Positions 1-5,802 of a DNA stretch of 10,252 nt are shown here, in pieces (positions within the stretch are counted from its first letter, which is position 1; each line of letters begins with the position of its first letter). The position numbers and the translations under genes are program-made. This DNA is from an uncultured Mesorhizobium sp. (GTDB lineage Bacteria > Pseudomonadota > Alphaproteobacteria > Rhizobiales > Rhizobiaceae), in NCBI GenBank assembly GCA_950071955.1, contig CATMOC010000089.1, forward strand, positions 1 to 10,252, written 5' to 3'. The notes under the pieces were generated by a model. The model was not told where the DNA came from, ran no database searches, and saw only the letters and a list, made by a program, of their open reading frames with translations.

Positions 1-156
1 CCCGCCTTCAATGCTGCCGATCCGGCCATGGGATTGCGGGACGCACGCTATTCTCCGGTTCTCGGCGACTTCCATCCGCGGCGGCCGACCGGTCCCGAGA
101 ACTGGCGGCGGCTGAACGACAGGCTGTCGCCCGCGAACCGGGGGACAGGCTCATGA
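1..156 (+). CDS. C-terminal end of an unrecognised protein upstream of the TolC-like gene (5' partial)
   Basis: Frame 1 is open from the first base to a TGA at 154-156 and gives the last 51 residues of a protein. The fragment is rich in Pro, Arg, Asn and Asp (for example ADPAMGLRDARYSPVLGDF and PTGPENWRRLND) and has no membrane span or cysteine. Its stop overlaps the ATG of the next gene (ATGA, 153-156), so the two are almost certainly translationally coupled and the product probably belongs to the same copper-related operon. I do not recognise a named family in the visible part. The Pro/Arg-rich tail would fit the end of a small exported protein or lipoprotein, but that is a guess. Confidence 0.6.
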   Translation, partial: PAFNAADPAMGLRDARYSPVLGDFHPRRPTGPENWRRLNDRLSPANRGTGS

Positions 157-1604
157 GGCGCGCGGCACGCAGCCTCGCCGCGCTCGTGGCGCCGCTCTTC
201 GTTTCGGCCTGCGTCACGGCCGCCGACGGCCTCGACGATCCGCTCGCCGGGTTCCGGACCGTCTCGGCGAAGACCGCCGCGGCGACGGGCAAGGAAACCG
301 TCTGGGTCCAGTCCAGCGCCGAGGCGCGCGCGCTGGCGGACCGGGTGACCGCGCTGGTCAGGGGCAAGACGATCGGACCGGACCTGGCGGTTCAGGTCGC
401 ACTCCTCAACAACAAGGGCCTGCAGGCCGCCTATGCGGATGTCGGCATGTCGTCGGCCGAGCTGTGGCAGGAGTCCCTTCTCGTCAATCCGCGCGTGTCG
501 GTCGGCATCATGGGGATCAACGGCGGACGTACGGTCGAGACCGCCGTCGTCTCGAACATCCTCGCGCTGGCGACGCGACCGCGCCGCATGGCCGTCGCGG
601 ACGCCCGGTTCAGGCAGGCGCAACTGAGGGCCGCCGAAACGACGCTGCGGCTCGCCGCCGACACGCGCCGCGCCTGGATCGAAGCCGTCGCTGCCTGGGA
701 ACGGGTCGCCTACCTCAACCGGGCTCAGGCGGCCGCCGACGCCGCTTCGGCGCTTGCCGAGAAGCTAGGACAGACAGGAGCGTTCACGAAGACCGGTCAG
801 GCCCGCGAGCATGTCTTCTATGCCGAGCTGGCAGGTCAGACAGCCGAAGCCCGGCTGCAGGCACGGATGTCCAAGGAGGCGCTGACGCGGCTGATGGGCC
901 TGTGGGGGTTCGACGTCGACTATCAAGTTCCGAATGCGCTTCCCTCGCTTCCCGCGAATCCGCTGGCCCGCAAGGACATCGAAGCGCAGGCGCTGCGTAA
1001 CCGTGTCGACCTGGAGATCGCGAAGCTCGAACTGGAGGCGCTCGCGCTATCCTATGGGCTCACCGAGGCGACCCGCTACGTGTCGGATCTCGAACTCATG
1101 AGCGGGGTCGAGATCGAGCGGGAGGAAAGCGAGGACGGCGGCACCGAGACCAAGGTCTTGCTGAACGCCGAGCTCGAATTCGTCATCCCGATCTTCGACA
1201 GCGGGCAGGCCCGCATGCGCAAGGCGGAACTCGCCTACATGCAGGCCGCCAACCTGCTGGCCGAACGCGCGGTCAACATCCGTTCCGAGGCCCGCAGCGC
1301 GTATGACAGCTACCGCTCGACCCACGACATCGCGCGGCACTACCGGGCCAGCGTGGTGCCGCTCCGCACGACGATCGAGGAGGAATCGCTCCTCACCTAC
1401 AACGGCATGATCACCAACACCTTCGAACTGCTCGCCGATACGCGGGCGAAGGTGAACTCGATCATGCTTTCCCTCAACGCCAAGCGCCAGTTCTGGCTGG
1501 CAGACGTGAATCTCGGCACTGCCGTCCATGGCGGGGGCGGGAGCGCTCCCTCCGGCGGAGGCGCCGAGACCGCGGCTGCGGAAGACAGCGGCGGCGGTCA
1601 CTGA
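153..1604 (+). CDS. TolC-family outer-membrane efflux lipoprotein
   Basis: This encodes 483 residues, the usual size of an outer-membrane factor (OMF). The N-terminus is a lipoprotein signal: MRRAARSLAALVAPLFVSAC, with lipobox V-S-A-C and lipidated Cys20. The mature part is largely long helices with heptad-like Ala/Leu/Arg/Glu spacing. It matches the two-repeat OEP layout, roughly residues 75-280 and 285-455, each repeat ending near a Leu/Ala-rich helix. The C-terminal repeat carries the typical end pattern (NTFELLADTRAKVNS...AKRQFWLADVNLG). The last about 25 residues are a Gly/Ala/Ser-rich low-complexity tail. OMFs form trimeric outer-membrane ducts for tripartite pumps. No inner-membrane pump or adaptor gene is visible, so the partner must lie upstream or elsewhere. 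The start is fixed by the ATGA overlap with the preceding gene. The product is probably the exit duct of a copper efflux system, judged from the neighbours rather than from specificity residues. Confidence 0.88.
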   Translation: MRRAARSLAALVAPLFVSACVTAADGLDDPLAGFRTVSAKTAAATGKETVWVQSSAEARALADRVTALVRGKTIGPDLAVQVALLNNKGLQAAYADVGMSSAELWQESLLVNPRVSVGIMGINGGRTVETAVVSNILALATRPRRMAVADARFRQAQLRAAETTLRLAADTRRAWIEAVAAWERVAYLNRAQAAADAASALAEKLGQTGAFTKTGQAREHVFYAELAGQTAEARLQARMSKEALTRLMGLWGFDVDYQVPNALPSLPANPLARKDIEAQALRNRVDLEIAKLELEALALSYGLTEATRYVSDLELMSGVEIEREESEDGGTETKVLLNAELEFVIPIFDSGQARMRKAELAYMQAANLLAERAVNIRSEARSAYDSYRSTHDIARHYRASVVPLRTTIEEESLLTYNGMITNTFELLADTRAKVNSIMLSLNAKRQFWLADVNLGTAVHGGGGSAPSGGGAETAAAEDSGGGH

Positions 1605-1620
1605 CCAGGAGAACAAGACA

Positions 1621-2979
1621 ATGATCACCAGAAGACAGATCCTTGGAGGCGGCGCGTTCCTGGCGAGCGCCGCCGCCTGGACGAAGACCTCGGCGATGGG
1701 CCTTCCAGACGCGCCGATCATGGAATCGCCGGACATGCAGCCGCCGATCTTCCCGTCCAGCGGACCGGACTACCAGCCCGTCGTCACCCTCAACGGCTGG
1801 ACGCTGCCGCACCGGATGACCGCCGGGGTCAAGGAGTTCCACCTCGTGGCCGAACCGGTCGAGCGGGAACTCGGTCCGGGGATGACGGCCTATCTGTGGG
1901 GCTACAACGGCCAGTCTCCGGGGCCGACGATCGAGGCCGTGGAAGGAGACCGGGTCCGCATCTTCGTCACCAACAGGCTTCCGGAGCACACCACCATCCA
2001 CTGGCACGGCATGATCCTGCCGTGCGGCATGGACGGCGTGACAGGTCTGACGCAGCCCGGCATTCCGCCCGGCAAGACCTTCGTCTACGAGTTCGATCTC
2101 GTGAAGAGCGGGACCTTCATGTACCACCCGCATGCCGACGAGATGGTCCAGATGGCGATGGGCATGATGGGCTTCTTCGTCATCCACCCAAGGGACCCCG
2201 CGCTCCACCGCGTCGACCGGGACTTCGTCTTCCTCCTCAACGCCTTCGACATCGAACCGGGCTCCTACGTGCCCCGCGTCATGGAGATGACCGACTTCAA
2301 CCTGTGGACATGGAACAGCCGGGTGTTCCCGGGCATTAGTCACCTGGTCGTGAACAAGGACGACAGGGTGCGGGTGCGGGTCGGCAACCTCACCATGACC
2401 AACCACCCGATCCACATGCACGGCTATGACTTCGAGGTCACGTGCACCGACGGCGGCTGGGTGAGACCGGAGGCACGCTGGCCGGAAGTCTCCATCGACA
2501 TTCCGGTGGGAGCTATGCGCGCCTACGAGTTCGACGCGAAGTACCTCGGCGACTGGGCGATCCACTGCCACAAGTCGCACCACACGATGAACGCGATGGG
2601 CCATGACGTCCCGACCTTCATCGGTGCCGACAAGACCGAGGTCTCCCGGAAGATCCGCACCGTGCAGCCCGAATACATGGCCATGGGCAACCGCGGCATG
2701 GCTGACATGGGCGAGATGGAGATGCCGCTCCCCGACAACACCATCCCGATGATGACGGGCTGGGGACAGTTCGGCGCGATCGAGATGGGCGGCATGTTCT
2801 CGGTCGTGAAGGTCCGCGAGGGCCTCTCTGCCAACGATTACGCCGATCCGGGCTGGTACGAGCACCCGGAAGGCACTGTCGCCTACGAATGGACGGGCGA
2901 CACACCGGCTGCGGCCAAGGCCGCAGACGCACGAACGGTGGCTCCGGCGGCGACGCACGGCGGCCACTCCGATCACTGA
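1621..2979 (+). CDS. Tat-exported multicopper oxidase (CueO/CumA type, copper tolerance)
   Basis: The ATG at 1621, nine bases after AGGAG (1607-1611), gives 452 residues. An in-frame upstream extension would overlap the TolC-like gene and is rejected. The N-terminus is a twin-arginine signal (TRRQIL then a hydrophobic Ala-rich stretch), so the protein is exported folded. All four copper-ligand motifs are present: HWHG (His127, His129), YHPHADE (His169, His171), NHPIHMHG (His262, His265, His267) and HCHKSHHTMNAM (His315, Cys316, His317, His321, Met326). Together these supply the T1 site and the T2/T3 trinuclear cluster. In this family they couple substrate oxidation, including Cu(I) to Cu(II), to reduction of O2 to water. 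A Met-rich stretch lies after the T1 motif (residues about 345-400), and the tail ends in His-rich HGGHSDH. Its place between an OMF and a cupredoxin fits periplasmic copper detoxification. The true substrate cannot be told from sequence. Confidence 0.93.
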   Translation: MITRRQILGGGAFLASAAAWTKTSAMGLPDAPIMESPDMQPPIFPSSGPDYQPVVTLNGWTLPHRMTAGVKEFHLVAEPVERELGPGMTAYLWGYNGQSPGPTIEAVEGDRVRIFVTNRLPEHTTIHWHGMILPCGMDGVTGLTQPGIPPGKTFVYEFDLVKSGTFMYHPHADEMVQMAMGMMGFFVIHPRDPALHRVDRDFVFLLNAFDIEPGSYVPRVMEMTDFNLWTWNSRVFPGISHLVVNKDDRVRVRVGNLTMTNHPIHMHGYDFEVTCTDGGWVRPEARWPEVSIDIPVGAMRAYEFDAKYLGDWAIHCHKSHHTMNAMGHDVPTFIGADKTEVSRKIRTVQPEYMAMGNRGMADMGEMEMPLPDNTIPMMTGWGQFGAIEMGGMFSVVKVREGLSANDYADPGWYEHPEGTVAYEWTGDTPAAAKAADARTVAPAATHGGHSDH

Positions 2980-3004
2980 CGCAACCAGCAACAAGGACCA
3001 CGAA

Positions 3005-3490
3005 ATGAAGACGACTACCGCAGCGCTTGTCGCCTTCCTCGCCCTGACGGGCGGGGCAATCGCAGCCGGAAGCCACGCCGGAGGACATGGCGAGGCAGGC
3101 ATGATGGCGATAGGCAAACCCGGCAAGGCGAAGGATGCTTCCAGAACCGTCACGATCACCATGATGGAACGCGACGACGGCGGCATGGTGTTCGAACCCG
3201 CCTCCCTCGCCATCTCCAAGGGAGAGACCCTCAGATTGAAGTTCGTGAACAAGGGCGAACTCGACCATGAGTTCGTCATGGACGTTCACGACGGCATCAT
3301 GGAGCACAAGGCACTCATGGAGCGCTTTCCCGAGATGGAACATGACGATCCGAACTCGATCCGGCTCGCGCCGGGCGCGACAGGTGAGATCGTCTGGACC
3401 TTCGCGTCGGCGGGCGACTTCGGCTTCGCCTGCCTGATCCCGGGCCACTACGATTCCGGCATGAAGGGCGACATCAGCGTTCACCACTGA
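3005..3490 (+). CDS. periplasmic cupredoxin (type 1 copper protein, CopI-like)
   Basis: The product has 161 residues and a Sec signal peptide (MKTTTAALVAFLALTGGAIA, cleavage near residue 20). A short His/Gly/Met-rich linker follows, then a single plastocyanin/azurin-like domain. Type 1 copper ligands are visible as His88 (LDHEF) and the C-terminal loop Cys143-x4-His148-x4-Met153 (CLIPGHYDSGM). Extra Met and His residues (DVHDGIMEHKALMERF, FPEMEHDD) sit in an insertion between the first His and the Cys, as in copper-tolerance cupredoxins such as CopI. AAGGA at 2993-2997 precedes the ATG by 7 bases, and the gene follows the oxidase by only 25 bases, so they are probably co-transcribed. It probably binds or passes copper or electrons in the periplasm, possibly to or from the adjacent oxidase; that partnership is an inference. 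Confidence 0.88.
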   Translation: MKTTTAALVAFLALTGGAIAAGSHAGGHGEAGMMAIGKPGKAKDASRTVTITMMERDDGGMVFEPASLAISKGETLRLKFVNKGELDHEFVMDVHDGIMEHKALMERFPEMEHDDPNSIRLAPGATGEIVWTFASAGDFGFACLIPGHYDSGMKGDISVHH

Positions 3491-3516
3491 ATTAGCAACA
3501 CGCAAAGGAAGACGAC

Positions 3517-3801
3517 ATGAACAAGACACGCATCCTGCTCGCCACCGCCGCAGCCATCGCGCTCGGAGCAGCCGTAGCCGCCGCACAGGAATACACGGCA
3601 GGCGAAGTGACCAAGATCGATGCCGCGCAGAAGAAGCTGACCATCAAGCACGGAGAACTTGCCAATCTCGACATGCCCGCGATGACGATGGTGTTCGTGG
3701 TTGCGGAGGATTCGATGATCGAGGAGGTCAAGGTGGGCCAGAAGATCGAGTTCACCGCGGACCGGGTCAACGGCCGCATCACGGTCACCGACATCAAATA
3801 G
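3517..3801 (+). CDS. CusF-like periplasmic copper-binding protein
   Basis: The protein has 94 residues with a Sec signal (cleavage near AVAAA-QEY, after residue 23) and a small OB-fold CusF domain. The motif KHGELANLDMPAMTMVF contains the expected Cu(I) ligands: His45, Met56 and Met58. In E. coli CusF a tryptophan stacks on the metal two residues before its first Met ligand region; here that position is Met53 (DMPAMTM). The site is therefore a His/Met/Met/Met type, as in many CusF-like domains outside enterobacteria. CusF proteins carry Cu(I)/Ag(I) to the adaptor of CusCBA-type pumps. Here the visible outer-membrane partner is the TolC-like protein four genes upstream. The ATG at 3517 has AAGGA at 3505-3509. 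The gene starts 26 bases after the cupredoxin stop, in the same apparent operon. Confidence 0.87.
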   Translation: MNKTRILLATAAAIALGAAVAAAQEYTAGEVTKIDAAQKKLTIKHGELANLDMPAMTMVFVVAEDSMIEEVKVGQKIEFTADRVNGRITVTDIK

Positions 3802-3808
3802 GACGGCA

Positions 3809-3834
3809 GGGCGCGGGCTGACACGCCCGCGCCC
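3809..3834 (+). other. GC-only perfect hairpin between cusF-like gene and mini-protein
   Basis: GGGCGCGGGC (3809-3818) and GCCCGCGCCC (3825-3834) pair perfectly over 10 bp around the loop TGACAC. No T-run follows, so it is not a standard intrinsic terminator. It begins 8 bases after the cusF-like stop, and the ribosome site of the next gene starts about 5 bases after it. It could stabilise the upstream mRNA 3' end, limit read-through, or modulate access to the downstream ribosome site. The role is inferred. Confidence 0.55.
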
Positions 3835-3851
3835 GTCGCGGAGGTTGAACC

Positions 3852-3971
3852 ATGATGGAAAACGGAATGGGCGACGGCATGATGTGGGGAATGGGATTGT
3901 GGGGCCTCGTCGGCCTCGTGGTCGTCGCGCTCGTGATCGCCGCGCTCGTCAAATACGTGTTCTTCAGATAG
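3852..3971 (+). CDS. 39-residue Met-rich single-span membrane protein
   Basis: This short ORF has a near-ideal ribosome site (GGAGG 3840-3844, 7 bases before ATG 3852) and a stop TAG at 3969-3971. The first 14 residues hold six Met and several Gly (MMENGMGDGMMWGMG). A hydrophobic span of about residues 16-33 follows, rich in Val, Leu, Ala and Gly, and then a short basic/aromatic tail KYVFFR. The predicted topology is Met-rich N-terminus on the periplasmic side and positive tail in the cytoplasm, by the positive-inside rule. Its stop codon overlaps the ribosome site of the DUF411 gene, which argues that it is translated in the operon. It resembles the small Gly/Met/Trp-rich membrane leaders found near SHOCT-domain proteins in copper islands, but it has no SHOCT domain. 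The function is unknown; Met clusters suggest Cu(I) binding. The ATG at 3855 is an alternative start. Confidence 0.72.
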   Translation: MMENGMGDGMMWGMGLWGLVGLVVVALVIAALVKYVFFR

Positions 3972-3981
3972 GAGACGGACG

Positions 3982-4437
3982 ATGAAGACATTCAACAGGT
4001 TTGCTCGCGCCGCGGCTTTCACGGCTCTGGCGCTGATCAGCCAGGCGGCCTGGGCCGCGGGTTCGATCGAGGTCCTGAAGTCGGCCTCGTGCGGATGCTG
4101 CGTGGCATGGGGCAAGCACATGCGGGAAGCGGGCTACACGGTCGCCGAGCGCGATGTGCCGCTGGCGGAACTCAATGCCGCCAAGGTCGAAGCCGGCCTG
4201 AAGCCAGGCCAGACGTCTTGCCACACAGGCAAGATCGAGGGCTACGTCATAGAGGGCCATGTGCCGGCGCGCGAGGTGAAGCGCCTGCTCGAAGAGCGAC
4301 CGGATGCGATCGGGCTCACGGTTCCGGACATGCCCTACGGTTCGCCGGGCATGGGCGACATGGCGAACGCCGATCCGTATGACGTGATCCTGGTGAAGCG
4401 GGACGGCTCGACGGAAATCTACGCCAGCTACCGCTGA
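3982..4437 (+). CDS. DUF411 / CopG-like periplasmic copper protein
   Basis: The product has 151 residues with a Sec signal ending near AWA-AGS (about residue 26) and then the DUF411 domain. Conserved family features are visible: SASCGCC (Cys37, Cys39, Cys40), TSCHTG (Cys80, His81), YVIEGHVP (His93) and the C-terminal GLTVPDMPYGSPGM loop (Met117, Met124). DUF411 proteins have a thioredoxin-like fold; the Pseudomonas aeruginosa member CopG binds a multinuclear copper cluster through the CxCC and nearby Cys/His residues and is proposed to act in Cu redox chemistry. AGGAG (3970-3974) overlaps the stop of the mini-protein gene, so translation is probably coupled. It is the last gene of the first copper run. 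Its 3' end meets the copper-ATPase remnant on the other strand, with an overlap of about ten bases. Confidence 0.9.
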   Translation: MKTFNRFARAAAFTALALISQAAWAAGSIEVLKSASCGCCVAWGKHMREAGYTVAERDVPLAELNAAKVEAGLKPGQTSCHTGKIEGYVIEGHVPAREVKRLLEERPDAIGLTVPDMPYGSPGMGDMANADPYDVILVKRDGSTEIYASYR

Positions 4438-4621
4438 AGCGGGAGCCACACCGCACCCGCCTGTGGACCATGCGTCCGCAGCCTCTGCGCGTTGCCGAGG
4501 ACGAACGCGCTCGATAGCGCCATCGCGCCCGCGGCAATCGCGGGCGGGACGCGCAGGTCATGCCTTCCATGGGAATGGCGCAGGGCCTGGCTTTCCCGGT
4601 CAGGCGAAGCCGAACGTTCAT
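4428..4621 (-). pseudogene. copA: deletion scar of a Cu(I)-exporting P1B-type ATPase (CopA remnant)
   Basis: Read on the minus strand from ATG at 4621-4619 (GGAAG eight bases upstream), one frame ends in IPMEGMTCAS, the metal-binding start of a CopA N-terminal HMA domain, at about 4576-4547. A different frame, starting at about 4550, reads PPAIAAGAMALSS then GNAQRLR, the conserved last membrane helix and tail of P1B-type copper ATPases, and stops at 4428-4430. The middle of a roughly 800-residue enzyme (second half of the HMA domain, actuator, phosphorylation and nucleotide-binding domains) is missing, and the two ends are out of frame. An internal deletion of over 2 kb best explains this. 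Upstream at 4665-4685 a CueR-like box faces this remnant at the right distance. The short motifs make the call a strong inference, not proof; the alternative is coincidence in two overlapping frames. Confidence 0.7.
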
Positions 4622-4664
4622 CGGCGTTGCTTCCGGAGCATTCCGTCGTCGCCGTGGCAGATGA

Positions 4665-4685
4665 CCCTTCGAGACTATGGAGGGT
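4665..4685 (-). promoter_or_regulatory. decayed CueR-like operator facing the ATPase remnant
   Basis: On the minus strand this 21-bp element agrees with the perfect operator at 4715-4735 at 16 of 21 positions, by my count. An imperfect dyad (GACCCT...AGGGTC) is still visible. The bases where -35 would lie read CCGACC, against TTGACC in the intact copy, and a 19-bp spacer would place -10 at 4658-4663 (CATCTG). The ATPase-remnant ATG lies about 37 bases further. Its centre is 50 bp from that of the intact operator, so the region looks like a former divergent CueR-controlled promoter pair with one side decaying. Confidence 0.5.
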
Positions 4686-4711
4686 CGGGGCAAGTCGATG
4701 AAAATTCGTGC

Positions 4712-4742
4712 TTGACCTTCCAGAGACTGGAAGGTGGATCAA
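4712..4742 (+). promoter_or_regulatory. CueR/MerR-type operator-promoter for the HMA gene
   Basis: TTGACC (-35, 4712-4717) leads into a perfect inverted repeat, 9-bp arms ACCTTCCAG and CTGGAAGGT around AGA (4715-4735). A 19-bp spacer then gives a weak -10, GATCAA (4737-4742). The long spacer with a dyad between -35 and -10 is the hallmark of MerR-family activated promoters, and the arm sequence is that of CueR boxes (CCTTCC...GGAAGG). Transcription would begin near 4749 and run rightward into the HMA and glutaredoxin-MauE genes. No merR/cueR gene is visible in the window. Confidence 0.85.
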
Positions 4743-4776
4743 GTGCGCATCGGTCCAACCCACGGAGAAGACCCGG

Positions 4777-4971
4777 ATGCGATTTCATATCGAGCACATG
4801 ACATGCGGCGGGTGCGCCCGCAGCGTTACGAAGGCCGTCGAGAGCGTCGATCCGCAGGCAAGGGTGAACGCCGACCCCGTGACGAAGACGGTGACGATCG
4901 TATCCGGCGCCTCGACCACCTCGATCTCGAAGGCGCTCGCCGACGCTGGTTACCCCGCGTCCGCCGCTTAA
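4777..4971 (+). CDS. HMA-domain copper chaperone (CopZ-like)
   Basis: The product has 64 residues, a single heavy-metal-associated domain of ferredoxin-like fold. The MTCGGC motif puts the two Cu(I) ligands at Cys10 and Cys13 and is followed by the typical amphipathic helix (ARSVTKAVESV). The C-terminal pattern ISKALADAGYPA is the usual end of the domain. ATG 4777 with GGAG at 4764-4767 is chosen because the longer in-frame ORF beginning at 4708 would start upstream of the promoter's -35. Such proteins carry Cu(I) in the cytoplasm to P1B-type ATPases and regulators. Here the natural ATPase partner next door is only a remnant, so the chaperone must serve another exporter, act as a buffer, or feed the downstream protein. 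Expression is predicted to be copper-induced through the CueR-type operator. Confidence 0.88.
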   Translation: MRFHIEHMTCGGCARSVTKAVESVDPQARVNADPVTKTVTIVSGASTTSISKALADAGYPASAA

Positions 4972-4987
4972 AACGCCAAGTCCGTGG

Positions 4988-5020
4988 CGTCCGGAACCAT
5001 CGCCGCGGCCGGACGGTTTT
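4988..5020 (+). terminator. weak terminator or attenuator between HMA and glutaredoxin-MauE genes
   Basis: CGTCCGG (4988-4994) pairs with CCGGACG (5009-5015) across a 14-base loop, followed by GTTTT (5016-5020). The stem is strong but the loop is long and the T-run is short, so partial termination is more likely than a full stop. It lies in the 69-base gap between two genes that probably share one promoter and could lower expression of the second. Confidence 0.4.
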
Positions 5021-5040
5021 CCGAATGAAAGGATACGCGA

Positions 5041-5802
5041 ATGTCAACCGCGACTGCACGCAAGGCCGAACTCTATCGGATGGTCACACCCGAGCACACC
5101 TGCCCCTGGGGCCTGAAGGCGCTCGACCTCCTGAAGCGCGAAGGCTTCGCGGTCGATGACCATCATCTGAAGTCCCGCGCCGATACCGACGCCTTCAAGG
5201 CCGAGCACAAGGTGGAGACCACGCCCCAGACCTTCATCGACGGCCGCCGCGTCGGGGGCTACGACGATCTACGCGCGTGGCTCGGCAAGGAGGTGAAGGA
5301 TAAGGACGCCGTCACCTACACGCCGGTGCTCGCGCTTTTCGGCATGGCACTCGCGATGGCCCTCGCAGCCAGTTGGTCGGTATACGGAAGCTTCGTGACC
5401 GTGGCAGCTGCCGAGTGGTTCGTGGCCTTCGCCATGTGTCTGCTCGCGCTCCAGAAGCTGAAGGACGTCGACGGCTTCGCGACCACGTTCCTAACCTACG
5501 ACCTGCTCGCGCAGCGCTGGGTCCCATATGGCCGGGTCTACCCTTTCGCCGAAGGGCTCGCGGGCGTGCTCATGGTCTCCGGCGCGCTGATGTGGGTTTC
5601 CGTCCCGGTCGCGCTCTTCATCGGCGGTATCGGCGCGGTGTCGGTCTTTAAGGCCGTCTATGTCGACCGCCGCGAACTGAAGTGCGCCTGTGTCGGCGGC
5701 GACAGCAACGTCCCCCTGGGGTTCGTGTCGCTCACCGAAAACCTGATGATGGTCGGCATGGCCATATGGATGATCCTCAAGCCTGCGGGCCTGGGGCACT
5801 GA
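5041..5802 (+). CDS. glutaredoxin domain fused to MauE/DoxX-like membrane domain
   Basis: The protein has 253 residues. Residues about 9-85 are a glutaredoxin-like domain with active site TCPWG (Cys21, no second Cys, so monothiol type), cis-Pro motif TTPQTF (60-65) and GGYDDL (72-77). Residues about 95-250 form a membrane domain with four to five spans (about 95-116, 119-138, 170-190, 190-207 and 232-248), as in MauE/DoxX-type redox membrane proteins. A CxC pair (Cys215, Cys217, in LKCACVGGDSNVPLG) lies between the last spans. The fusion suggests glutathione- or thiol-linked redox work at the inner membrane, perhaps keeping thiols of exported copper proteins reduced or handling Cu-thiolates; this is inferred. 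AAAGGA (5028-5033) precedes the ATG by 7 bases. It follows the HMA gene and the CueR-type promoter, so copper induction is likely unless the intervening hairpin stops transcription. Confidence 0.87.
   Translation: MSTATARKAELYRMVTPEHTCPWGLKALDLLKREGFAVDDHHLKSRADTDAFKAEHKVETTPQTFIDGRRVGGYDDLRAWLGKEVKDKDAVTYTPVLALFGMALAMALAASWSVYGSFVTVAAAEWFVAFAMCLLALQKLKDVDGFATTFLTYDLLAQRWVPYGRVYPFAEGLAGVLMVSGALMWVSVPVALFIGGIGAVSVFKAVYVDRRELKCACVGGDSNVPLGFVSLTENLMMVGMAIWMILKPAGLGH

Noticed and set aside
1528..1620. Upstream extension of the multicopper oxidase from 1528
   Set aside because: It overlaps the end of the TolC-like gene in another frame and would bury the Tat signal; ATG 1621 has a good AGGAG and the Tat signal starts there.
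1474..3279. Long minus-strand ORF across the oxidase and cupredoxin genes
   Set aside because: The translation is rich in His, Arg, Asp and Val with no domain pattern, as expected for the antisense shadow of high-GC genes.
4708..4776. Longer 87-residue version of the HMA protein starting at 4708
   Set aside because: Its start would lie upstream of the -35 of the CueR-type promoter, and the extra 23 residues have no domain character; ATG 4777 has a proper GGAG.
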